Source of the DNA: Aquaticitalea lipolytica
GTDB lineage: Bacteria; Bacteroidota; Bacteroidia; Flavobacteriales; Flavobacteriaceae
Length of the DNA stretch: 64,000 nucleotides
Assembly (NCBI RefSeq): GCF_014641635.1
Contig: NZ_BMIC01000001.1
Coordinates: forward strand, 186,001 to 250,000
Direction: 5' to 3'
Numbering within the stretch: the stretch's first letter is position 1; every line of letters starts with the position of its first letter. Below are positions 37,048-44,579 of this stretch, one piece after another. The position numbers were made by a program, and so were the translations under genes. Below the pieces are notes generated by a model. The model ran no database searches. It was given only the letters and a program-made list of their open reading frames with translations, and had not been told where the DNA came from.

Positions 37048-38610
37048 ATGTTAGCATTTTTAGGACAAATTACTTGGTGGATGTGGATATTAATTCTTTT
37101 AGCTATCGTAGCTATTAGAGATATTTTCATTCAAAAATCACATACAATAAGCCACAACTTCCCAATAATTGGCCACTTACGATATATATTAGAAAAAATT
37201 GGTCCAGAATTAAGACAGTATCTAATTGCTAACAATAGAGAAGAACTTCCTTTTAACAGAATTGAGCGTAGTTGGATTTATGCATCGGCAAAAAAAGAAA
37301 ACAATTACGAAGGTTTTGGTACAGATAGAGATATTTATGAACATCAGCATATTTTTATTAATAATGCAATGATGCCTTATAAAATTGACGATAATCATCC
37401 TAATGTTATAGATAAAACCTTTTTACCTTGTGCTAAAGTAATGGGGCAATATAATAAAAGAAAAAAACCATATAGACCAGCTTCAATTATTAACGTATCT
37501 GCAATGAGTTTTGGATCGCTTTCTGCTAAAGCTGTAGAGTCATTAAACAAAGGTGTTAAAATGGCTGGAGCTTATCATAATACTGGTGAAGGTGGTTTAT
37601 CTCCATATCACTCAAATGGTGGTGATGTTGTTTTTCACTTTGGAACAGGATATTTTGGTGTAAGAGCTGCTGATGGAGGTTTTTCAATGGAAAAAATGGT
37701 TAAACTAGTTGAAGATAATCCTTTTGTTAAAGCAATAGAAATTAAACTCTCACAAGGTGCAAAACCAGGAAAAGGAGGCGTTTTACCAGGAGCAAAAATA
37801 ACAAAAGAAATTGCCACTATTAGAGGTGTAGAAATTGGTAAAGATGTATTGTCTCCACCAAACCACAAAGCGTTTAATAATGTACCTGAACTTATGACTT
37901 TTATCGAGGAGATTGCTGAAGCCACTGGCTTACCTGTTGGTATAAAAGCTGCAGTGGGAAAATTAGAGCAATGGGAAGAACTAGCAGACATTATGGTTAA
38001 AACAGGAAAAGGCCCAGATTTTATTACTGTAGATGGTGGTGAAGGCGGAACAGGAGCTGCTCCTCCTAGTTTTGCTGACCACGTATCATTGCCTTGGGTT
38101 TATGGCTTTAGCGATTTATACAAAGTATTTCAGAAAAGAGAACTTACAGAACGTATTGTATTTATAGGTAGCGGAAAATTAGGCTTTCCTGCAAAAGCAG
38201 CTATGGCATTTGCTATGGGAGCAGATTGTATAAATGTTGCTCGTGAAGCAATGATGAGTATTGGTTGTATACAAGCTCAAATTTGCCATACAAACAAATG
38301 TCCTAGTGGTGTTGCCACACAAAGCAAATGGCTACAAAGCGGAATAGACCCAACATTAAAATCGGCAAGGTTAGCACAATATTTTAAAACCTTTAGAAAA
38401 GAACTCGTAGAGATTACACATGCTGCTGGTTACGAACATCCTTGCCAATTTAGAATGGCTGATATTGATGTTAATGTAGACGACCATAATCTTTCTAGCG
38501 AATTAGATAAAACATATAAATACGAAAAAACACCAATCCCATTTAAAGGCATGCAAGATTTAAAAGATTGTTTATATTTGGGCGGAGACTACAATAAAAA
38601 ACTTAACTAA
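37048..38610 (+). CDS. FMN-binding glutamate synthase-like protein
   Basis: The 520-residue protein has an N-terminal membrane segment (about 8-24), then a TIM-barrel glutamate-synthase central domain. Visible are NVSAMSFGSLS, NTGEGGLSPYH, the FMN loop DFITVDGGEGGTGAAPPSF, and the [3Fe-4S] ligand pattern C-x5-C-x4-C in CIQAQICHTNKC. It lacks the glutaminase domain of GltB, so ammonia-tunnelling glutamate synthesis is unlikely; relatives are annotated as FMN-binding glutamate synthase family. The actual reaction is unknown. A small membrane-anchored gene follows after six bases. Confidence 0.88.
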   Translation: MLAFLGQITWWMWILILLAIVAIRDIFIQKSHTISHNFPIIGHLRYILEKIGPELRQYLIANNREELPFNRIERSWIYASAKKENNYEGFGTDRDIYEHQHIFINNAMMPYKIDDNHPNVIDKTFLPCAKVMGQYNKRKKPYRPASIINVSAMSFGSLSAKAVESLNKGVKMAGAYHNTGEGGLSPYHSNGGDVVFHFGTGYFGVRAADGGFSMEKMVKLVEDNPFVKAIEIKLSQGAKPGKGGVLPGAKITKEIATIRGVEIGKDVLSPPNHKAFNNVPELMTFIEEIAEATGLPVGIKAAVGKLEQWEELADIMVKTGKGPDFITVDGGEGGTGAAPPSFADHVSLPWVYGFSDLYKVFQKRELTERIVFIGSGKLGFPAKAAMAFAMGADCINVAREAMMSIGCIQAQICHTNKCPSGVATQSKWLQSGIDPTLKSARLAQYFKTFRKELVEITHAAGYEHPCQFRMADIDVNVDDHNLSSELDKTYKYEKTPIPFKGMQDLKDCLYLGGDYNKKLN

Positions 38611-38616
38611 AATTTT

Positions 38617-39138
38617 ATGGAAGTAGAAAAAATATTTGAAGTACTACTATATGCTGTTCCTGCATTAATAACTGGGATGATTGCTTATTACTTTTTTAAA
38701 GAACACACAAAAAATGAAGATGGTCGCAGACGCTTTTTATTGCAAAAAGATATGCAAGTAAATACTATGCCTTTACGCTTACAGGCTTATGAAAGAATGG
38801 CTATTTTTTTAGAACGCATAACTCCTTCAAAATTACTAATAAGAGTGTCTCCAACGTCTTCAAATAAAGAAGATTACGAATCTTTACTTATAGCAAGTAT
38901 TGAACAAGAATTTGAACATAATCTTTCTCAACAAATCTATGTTACTGATGAATGCTGGAACATTATTACAGCTGCAAAAAATGCTACAATTCAGTTAATT
39001 AGAAAAGCAAGTTTATTAGAAAAAACTGAAACAGCTAACAAGTTAAGAGAAGTGGTTTTAACCGAAATGTTAGAAAAAAGAGCTCCGAGTGATGCTGCAT
39101 TATCTTACATAAAACAAGAGGTTGGCGACATGTGGTAA
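38617..39138 (+). CDS. Conserved flavobacterial membrane-anchored protein, unknown
   Basis: The 173-residue protein has one N-terminal hydrophobic segment (about 8-28), then a charged cytoplasmic-looking helical domain with RLQAYERMAIFLERITPSKLLIR and LSQQIYVTDECWNIITAAK. No enzymatic motif. It immediately follows the FMN-binding glutamate synthase-like gene, which suggests that the two proteins act together at the membrane. Confidence 0.7.
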   Translation: MEVEKIFEVLLYAVPALITGMIAYYFFKEHTKNEDGRRRFLLQKDMQVNTMPLRLQAYERMAIFLERITPSKLLIRVSPTSSNKEDYESLLIASIEQEFEHNLSQQIYVTDECWNIITAAKNATIQLIRKASLLEKTETANKLREVVLTEMLEKRAPSDAALSYIKQEVGDMW

Positions 39139-40050
39139 TTAGTCATTGCCTTCGCTATTTTCGTCTTCAGATTCATGCTTAAGCTTAGCATAGTTATAGC
39201 CCTGTTCCCACCATTTTACCATGAGTCGCTTACTAAAAATTAAAGAATTTTCTGTTAAGCTCGTTGGTGTATAATATAAATTGAGTTTAATGTTTTTGTT
39301 TTTAGCCGCTAACTTCCCTATTAATATATCATGTTTTTCAACCTGTTCTAGCAAATGACTAAACAAACTTATCATAAGTGAAAATGGATTTTTACCTAAC
39401 ACTTTAGCTCTATCCATTTGTTCAGCCTCAAGTACAATAGCATCAATTTCGGTTGCGCCACGCTGAATTGCTTCTCTAATTGGCACAACACAACCCAAGC
39501 CTCCATCAGCATACTCATAACCATCAACTTTTGCTAAAGACATAAATGGAATGTAGTTACAAGAAATCCATATCCAATTACAAAACTCTTCATAAGAAAA
39601 ATCATTTATCGACTTATACTCTACTTTATTTTTAGAAAGATTTGACACAGTAACAACTACATCGTGTTTTGTGGCTCTAATTTTTTCAAACTCTTCCAAA
39701 GTAAGGTTTCGTTTTATATTTCGTTTAAGCGCTTTACTCTCACCAAAGGTTCTTTTTCGTTTAATAAATTGCCATAAAGAGTTAATAAAATCAATAGAAA
39801 CATATTCTCTATCTCCTTTTTTTCGCTGCACAAAAGGACTTACACTAAATATATCATGCTGCTGAACGTTTGTAAATATATCATACAATTTACCTATATC
39901 ATTTAACGCTAAATGCGACACAAGCAAGCTACCAGTAGATGTGCCCACAAACATATCGTAGTCTTTACCTAAACCTTCCATTAAGTACTGTGCCACACCT
40001 CCAGCAAATGCTCCTTTACTTCCTCCTCCAGATATAACTAATGCTCTCAT
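39139..40050 (-). CDS. Patatin-like phospholipase
   Basis: The 303-residue protein has the patatin oxyanion loop SGGGSKGAFAGG (residues 7-18), the nucleophile elbow GTSTG (Ser38) and the catalytic aspartate in YADGG (Asp182). This complete Ser-Asp dyad predicts acyl hydrolase activity on phospholipids. No signal peptide, so cytoplasmic. It is divergent from recG, with an 81-base gap. The C-terminal about 60 residues are charged. Confidence 0.9.
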   Translation of the reverse strand: MRALVISGGGSKGAFAGGVAQYLMEGLGKDYDMFVGTSTGSLLVSHLALNDIGKLYDIFTNVQQHDIFSVSPFVQRKKGDREYVSIDFINSLWQFIKRKRTFGESKALKRNIKRNLTLEEFEKIRATKHDVVVTVSNLSKNKVEYKSINDFSYEEFCNWIWISCNYIPFMSLAKVDGYEYADGGLGCVVPIREAIQRGATEIDAIVLEAEQMDRAKVLGKNPFSLMISLFSHLLEQVEKHDILIGKLAAKNKNIKLNLYYTPTSLTENSLIFSKRLMVKWWEQGYNYAKLKHESEDENSEGND

Positions 40051-40131
40051 TTATTACTATTTAATTATATAAAACAAACACCGAAAAGTTAATGCTTTTT
40101 TGTTTCAAGTATAAAACTTATTTTCGTTTTT

Positions 40132-42234
40132 ATGAATACCAATCTTCAAACTCCTATAGACTATCTTAAAGGTGTTGGCCCAAATCGTGCAGATTTGCTC
40201 CGAAAAGAGCTCGGTATTCACACTTATCAAGATTTAATTAACCTCTTTCCTAATCGATATATTGATAGAACTCAATATTACAAAATTAACCAACTGCAAC
40301 GTAATAATGCAGATGTACAAGTTATTGGTGAAATTACAAACCTTAAAGATGTTGGCGAAGGAAGAGCAAAACGACTCGTAGCAACTTTTAAAGATGATAC
40401 TGGAGTTATGGAACTGGTTTGGTTTAGAGGTCAGAAATGGATTAGAGAAAGTATAAAACTTGGCAAACCTTATGTGATTTTTGGAAAAATAAATTGGTTT
40501 AATGGTGTTTTTAATATGCCACATCCAGAAATGGAATTTCTTGAAGAGCATGAAAAGAATTTGCGTTCAGCGATGCAACCCGTTTATCCTTCAACTGAAA
40601 AACTATCCAATAAGGGAATTACCAATAGAGTGATAAGTAAAATAATGCAGGAATTATTTTTAGAAACTAAAGGAAATTTTTCTGAATCACTATCTGAAAA
40701 TGAAATTTCCGAACTCAAATTAATCTCTAAAAGTGAAGCACTTTTTAACATCCATTTTCCTAAAAATCAAGAGCTACTTTCACGTGCACAATTCAGGTTA
40801 AAATTTGAAGAATTTTTCTTCATACAATTGCAATTAATTATTAAAAATTTAATTCATAAATCAAAAATTAAAGGCTTCAATTTTGAACATGTTGGCAACA
40901 ACTTCAATACTTTTTTTAAAGAGCATTTACCCTTTGAATTAACAAATGCACAAAAGCGAGTTTTAAAAGAAATTAGAGCAGATTTAGGTAGCAATGCGCA
41001 AATGAATCGTTTATTGCAAGGTGACGTTGGTTCTGGAAAGACCATAGTTGCGCTAATGTCAATGTTAATCGCACTTGACAACGGTTTTCAAGCCTGCTTA
41101 ATGGCTCCGACTGAAATTTTGTCAGTCCAGCACTATAATAGTTTATTTGAACTATGTAATAAATTGAATATCAGTATTAAACTACTAACTGGTTCAAGTA
41201 ATACTTCAGAAAGAAAAGAAATTCATAAAATGCTCGAAAATGGCGAGTTACAAATACTAATTGGCACTCATGCTCTATTGGAAGATAAGGTGAAATTTAA
41301 AAATTTAGGCCTTGCAATTATCGACGAACAACATCGATTTGGAGTTGCTCAACGCAGTAAATTGTGGCACAAAAATGATACGCCTCCACACATTTTAATT
41401 ATGACTGCAACACCAATTCCGAGAACCTTAGCAATGTCTGTTTATGGCGATTTAGACATCTCAATTATTGACGAATTACCACCAGGAAGAAAGCATATAA
41501 AAACGGTTCATCGCTATGATAAAAATCGACTAAAAGTTTTCCGATTTATAAAAGACGAAATCACAAAAGGAAGACAAGTTTATGTTGTATATCCATTAAT
41601 TCAGGAAAGCGAAAAAATGGATTATAAAGATTTAATGGATGGCTACGAAAGTATTGTTAGAGACTTTCCAATGCCACAATATCAAATATCAATTGTTCAT
41701 GGCAAAATGAAAGCTGCTGACAAAGATTATGAAATGCAACGTTTTGTAAAAGGCGAAACTCAAATAATGGTTGCTACAACTGTTATTGAAGTTGGCGTAA
41801 ATGTACCAAATGCATCTGTGATGATTATTGAAAGTGCTGAGCGTTTTGGCTTATCACAACTACATCAGCTACGAGGTCGTGTTGGTCGTGGTGCCGAACA
41901 AAGCTATTGTATTTTAATGACTGGTCATAAATTGAGTGAAGACAGTAAAACAAGATTACAAACCATGGTAAGTACTAACGATGGTTTTGAAATTGCTGAA
42001 GTCGATTTGCGCTTACGTGGTCCAGGAGATCTTATGGGAACACAACAAAGCGGTGTTTTAAACCTAAAAATTGCCGACGTTATAAAAGATAAAGACATTT
42101 TACAACACGCAAGGCATTACGCTAAATCCATACTTAAAAGCGACCCTTCACTCTCGTTACCTGAACATAAAGTATTACGATATACTTACAGTCAACTTAC
42201 TAAGTATAAAAATATCTGGAATTATATTAGCTAA
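40132..42234 (+). CDS. recG: ATP-dependent DNA helicase RecG
   Basis: The 700-residue SF2 helicase has an N-terminal wedge/OB domain (GVGPNRADLLRKELG, GKINWFNG). Walker A is GDVGSGKT (297-304), Walker B is DEQH (398-401), and motif V/VI blocks VIEVGVNVPNASVMII and QLHQLRGRVGRG follow, with the C-terminal wedge-interacting segment. RecG reverses stalled replication forks and processes Holliday junctions. It ends at its own terminator, after which the cassette-like unit begins. Confidence 0.96.
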   Translation: MNTNLQTPIDYLKGVGPNRADLLRKELGIHTYQDLINLFPNRYIDRTQYYKINQLQRNNADVQVIGEITNLKDVGEGRAKRLVATFKDDTGVMELVWFRGQKWIRESIKLGKPYVIFGKINWFNGVFNMPHPEMEFLEEHEKNLRSAMQPVYPSTEKLSNKGITNRVISKIMQELFLETKGNFSESLSENEISELKLISKSEALFNIHFPKNQELLSRAQFRLKFEEFFFIQLQLIIKNLIHKSKIKGFNFEHVGNNFNTFFKEHLPFELTNAQKRVLKEIRADLGSNAQMNRLLQGDVGSGKTIVALMSMLIALDNGFQACLMAPTEILSVQHYNSLFELCNKLNISIKLLTGSSNTSERKEIHKMLENGELQILIGTHALLEDKVKFKNLGLAIIDEQHRFGVAQRSKLWHKNDTPPHILIMTATPIPRTLAMSVYGDLDISIIDELPPGRKHIKTVHRYDKNRLKVFRFIKDEITKGRQVYVVYPLIQESEKMDYKDLMDGYESIVRDFPMPQYQISIVHGKMKAADKDYEMQRFVKGETQIMVATTVIEVGVNVPNASVMIIESAERFGLSQLHQLRGRVGRGAEQSYCILMTGHKLSEDSKTRLQTMVSTNDGFEIAEVDLRLRGPGDLMGTQQSGVLNLKIADVIKDKDILQHARHYAKSILKSDPSLSLPEHKVLRYTYSQLTKYKNIWNYIS

Positions 42235-42248
42235 ACTAAATTGCAAAA

Positions 42249-42279
42249 TAAAAGCCTAATGTTGCTATTAGGCTTTTAT
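42249..42279 (+). terminator. Intrinsic terminator after recG
   Basis: AAAAGCCTAA and TTAGGCTTTT form a 10-bp stem with an 8-nt loop, with A-rich and T-rich flanks allowing termination in either direction. Confidence 0.85.
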
Positions 42280-42487
42280 TAAAACTGTACGCGATTTAAT
42301 TGATTAAATAATTTACCTACAACAAGGTAGATACAAATTGCAATCGCAGATGTTAGCGTTACGTTAAAGTAAAGACAGCAAATGTTAATTAACGATTTTT
42401 TAAGAAGAACATTCACGCACAAATGTTTACAAAAAAATATAAGATATAATTATTGCCATTGATTTTAAAAAGAAAAAATACTAACTT
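42280..42487. other. Non-coding stretch before the cassette-like unit
   Basis: About 208 bases without a gene. I see only short AT-rich symmetry (TTTAAT-TG-ATTAAA at 42295-42308) and no promoter of the TAnnTTTG form I trust. Its role, if any, is unknown. Confidence 0.5.
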
Positions 42488-42499
42488 CGCTTATCGTCT

Positions 42500-42528
42500 G
42501 ATATAGAACATTTAAACGATTCCATATC
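42500..42528. other. Hairpin in the 5' part of the cassette-like unit
   Basis: GATATAGAA (42500-42508) and TTCCATATC (42520-42528) pair at 8 of 9 positions with an 11-base loop, between the outer repeat and the inner near-palindrome. Confidence 0.6.
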
Positions 42529-42565
42529 ATATCGTTGTGCAACATATAAACCGACCTGAAAATTA

Positions 42566-43087
42566 ATGACAAACCGAACATTAACTACGCTGATTTTAAG
42601 AATAGCTGGAATTTATTTATTCACTAAAATTTTTGACCATTTTGGAACTTATTTCTTTTCGGTATACGGAACTGCGACAATGGCTCGATTTGATGAATTA
42701 TTAAGTGAACCAATTGACAAATTCTATTTCACAGGAACATTTTTGACAATTGCCAATATTGTTGTTTCATTATTCCTTTTCATAAAAGCGGACTGGATTT
42801 CTAAAAAACTTGTAAAAACGGAAAGTGAAATCAAAACCGAACTGAATCCAAAATCACTTACAAAAGTGATTTTATTGACAGTCGGAGTTGTTTGGTTAGC
42901 GAAAATGATTTACCTACTACCTGACTTGATTGAATATTGCACAAAACTAATTTCAAGACTAAATGGTAACGAAGAAATTGAATTGCCTGATTTTGCTTTA
43001 GCTAACTATATTCTAAAAGCAGTTTTGACACTAATAATAATATTCCGAATTGAAAAAATATCGAATTGGATAATAAAGAAAATATAA
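42566..43087 (+). CDS. Small four-helix membrane protein carried by the cassette-like unit
   Basis: The 173-residue protein has four hydrophobic segments (about 5-28, 53-73, 94-114, 145-165) and ends in a basic tail. No named family is recognised. Codon use by eye differs from neighbours (more CGA, ACG, GGA, GAC), consistent with outside origin. It is alone on its strand, with the near-palindrome GTTGTGCAAC 22 bases before its ATG and GTTGCACAAC six bases after its stop. Confidence 0.65.
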   Translation: MTNRTLTTLILRIAGIYLFTKIFDHFGTYFFSVYGTATMARFDELLSEPIDKFYFTGTFLTIANIVVSLFLFIKADWISKKLVKTESEIKTELNPKSLTKVILLTVGVVWLAKMIYLLPDLIEYCTKLISRLNGNEEIELPDFALANYILKAVLTLIIIFRIEKISNWIIKKI

Positions 43088-43106
43088 AAATACGTTGCAC
43101 AACAAT

Positions 43107-43216
43107 GTATAACCGCAATTACGGCGGATTCGACTGCGTCCGAATCCACTCGGAATTGCTAGCGTCAGTGCTTAACCGAAAATTAACACATATTAATCCG
43201 TAACTGACGGTTATAC
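43107..43216. other. GC-rich nested stem structure downstream of the cassette gene
   Basis: An outer stem GTATAACCG (43107-43115) / CGGTTATAC (43208-43216) encloses two inner structures. The first has GCAATT (43115-43120) / AATTGC (43154-43159) extended to GGATTCG (43126-43132) / CGAATCC (43141-43147). The second has GTCAGT (43164-43169) / ACTGAC (43203-43208). About 37 of 66 bases at 43113-43178 are G or C, far above the surroundings. The ends differ from the integron attC consensus (RYYYAAC/GTTRRRY) at one position each. Confidence 0.6.
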
Positions 43217-43241
43217 GAGACCGATAAGCGCCACTCAAACC

Positions 43242-44456
43242 TTACTCCTTTACCAACTCGCTTACAAAACTTTCAAATTCGTTTTTAAACTCCACATATT
43301 TCATTCCTGTAGCAGGACCATTAAAACCTGTGTGAATTTTACGAACCTTAACTGTTTTATCAATAAAAATGGTTGTTGGGTATGACAACACATGGTTTAG
43401 CATTGGTAGTTTTTCTTGAGCTGCAGCTTTATCAGAACTCCCAAATTGTGCTAATAAAATTGGGTATTCAATACCTGCATTATCTATTAAACGATTAATG
43501 CTTTTAAATGCAGAGGCTTCTGTTTTAGCATATTCAAAAGCCAAAGCAATAAACTCTACACCTTTATTCTTGTTGTTTTTATAAAACTCTGAATAGTATC
43601 TACTTTCATCTAAACAATTAGGACACCATGTTCCCATAAGCTGCACAATCACAACTTTATCTTTGTATTGCGCATCAGATAACGAAATTAGTTTGCCATC
43701 TGTATTTGGGAAAGTGAATTCTACTTTGTCATAACCTTCATTTAAGTATGTTAGCTCGTTTTCATTAGGCAACTCAAAGCTTTCATTACGTTTAGCCTCA
43801 AAAGGCTCTTTCCAATGATTACCAGAATAAAACACACCATTAATTGTGCTATCTGTAACTGTTGCAGTAAATAAAAATGCATGTGAGCCATCAAACGTTG
43901 ATAGTTTTAACTGGTTACCATTTAATACACCTTCCAAATAACGATAGTCGCCTGTTGTGGTTCTGAAAGTTCCTGTAACTTTACTACCATCTTGTTTAAA
44001 AATGCCTTTTGCAATATATTCATCACCTTCAACAGCTTTACTAAAAACAGTTTCCCAGTTACCTGAAATATTACTTTTTGGCTCATCTTTAGGTGCTTCA
44101 AAACGATGCGTCTTTCCAAAAACAGCTTTAAAAGGTAGAGTTCTGTCTAATGCATCTTTAATAAATGCGCCTTCAATAACAGAATCGCTCAGTTTTGCAG
44201 CTATATAACCTTCAAAAACAGGCATCTTAATTATAATTGAATCATTACTATACGTTATATCGTTAACCAAAATAACTTCTTCTGCATTAAAAATCTTTAA
44301 CGATTTTGGCGATGTTACTTCAAAATTAAAAGGAAGTACTTCTGTGTCTGTAATTTGCATTTGAGCACGCCAAACACCACTTTTAATTGAAGTTGATTTT
44401 TCTTTATTACAAGAAAAAAGTAAGGAAACAAATACTAAAATGAGGGCTTTCTGCAT
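43242..44456 (-). CDS. TlpA-like thioredoxin lipoprotein with long N-terminal region
   Basis: The 404-residue protein has a lipobox LFSC (Cys16), then about 220 residues of beta-rich sequence (including a GTFRTTTGDYRYLEG block) and a thioredoxin-fold domain with GTWCPNC (Cys278, Cys281) and the cis-Pro region LSYPTTIFI. It belongs to the TlpA/ResA-type periplasmic thiol reductases common in Bacteroidota. The N-terminal part may bind a partner protein or lipid. Its stop lies 12 bases beyond the right end of the cassette-like unit. Confidence 0.88.
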   Translation of the reverse strand: MQKALILVFVSLLFSCNKEKSTSIKSGVWRAQMQITDTEVLPFNFEVTSPKSLKIFNAEEVILVNDITYSNDSIIIKMPVFEGYIAAKLSDSVIEGAFIKDALDRTLPFKAVFGKTHRFEAPKDEPKSNISGNWETVFSKAVEGDEYIAKGIFKQDGSKVTGTFRTTTGDYRYLEGVLNGNQLKLSTFDGSHAFLFTATVTDSTINGVFYSGNHWKEPFEAKRNESFELPNENELTYLNEGYDKVEFTFPNTDGKLISLSDAQYKDKVVIVQLMGTWCPNCLDESRYYSEFYKNNKNKGVEFIALAFEYAKTEASAFKSINRLIDNAGIEYPILLAQFGSSDKAAAQEKLPMLNHVLSYPTTIFIDKTVKVRKIHTGFNGPATGMKYVEFKNEFESFVSELVKE

Positions 44457-44550
44457 GATTCAATCGGTTTTTATAGATTAATATTCGAAATAAAGGCAAA
44501 ATACTTACAAATAAAAATTATTTAGCATTTCTATTAGAAATTAGTATTAT

Positions 44551-44558
44551 TATCTTTG
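44551..44558 (+). promoter_or_regulatory. Candidate -7 element for pheT
   Basis: TATCTTTG matches TAnnTTTG and lies 21 nt before the ATG. No TTG is present at the expected -33 spacing. Confidence 0.5.
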
Positions 44559-44579
44559 TTGCCTTATTAAAATTCAAAA

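Larger units (their letters stand above)
42488..43230. mobile_element. Putative 743-bp gene cassette with outer and inner inverted repeats
   Basis: Outer ends are CGCTTATCG (42488-42496) and CGATAAGCG (43222-43230), exact reverse complements. Allowing one gap they extend to about 12 matching positions (CGCTTATCG-TCT against CGCTTATCGGTCT). Inside these, GTTGTGCAAC (42534-42543) and GTTGCACAAC (43094-43103) are also exact reverse complements and flank the single gene at 42566-43087. The 3' segment folds into a nested structure. No integrase or transposase is encoded and no target duplication was found, so the cassette interpretation is an inference. Confidence 0.5.

Noticed and set aside
43107-43216. 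Calling the element a true integron attC site
   Set aside because: End motifs do not meet the consensus, no integrase is in the window, and the outer and inner inverted repeats are not part of the integron model; kept only as a hypothesis.
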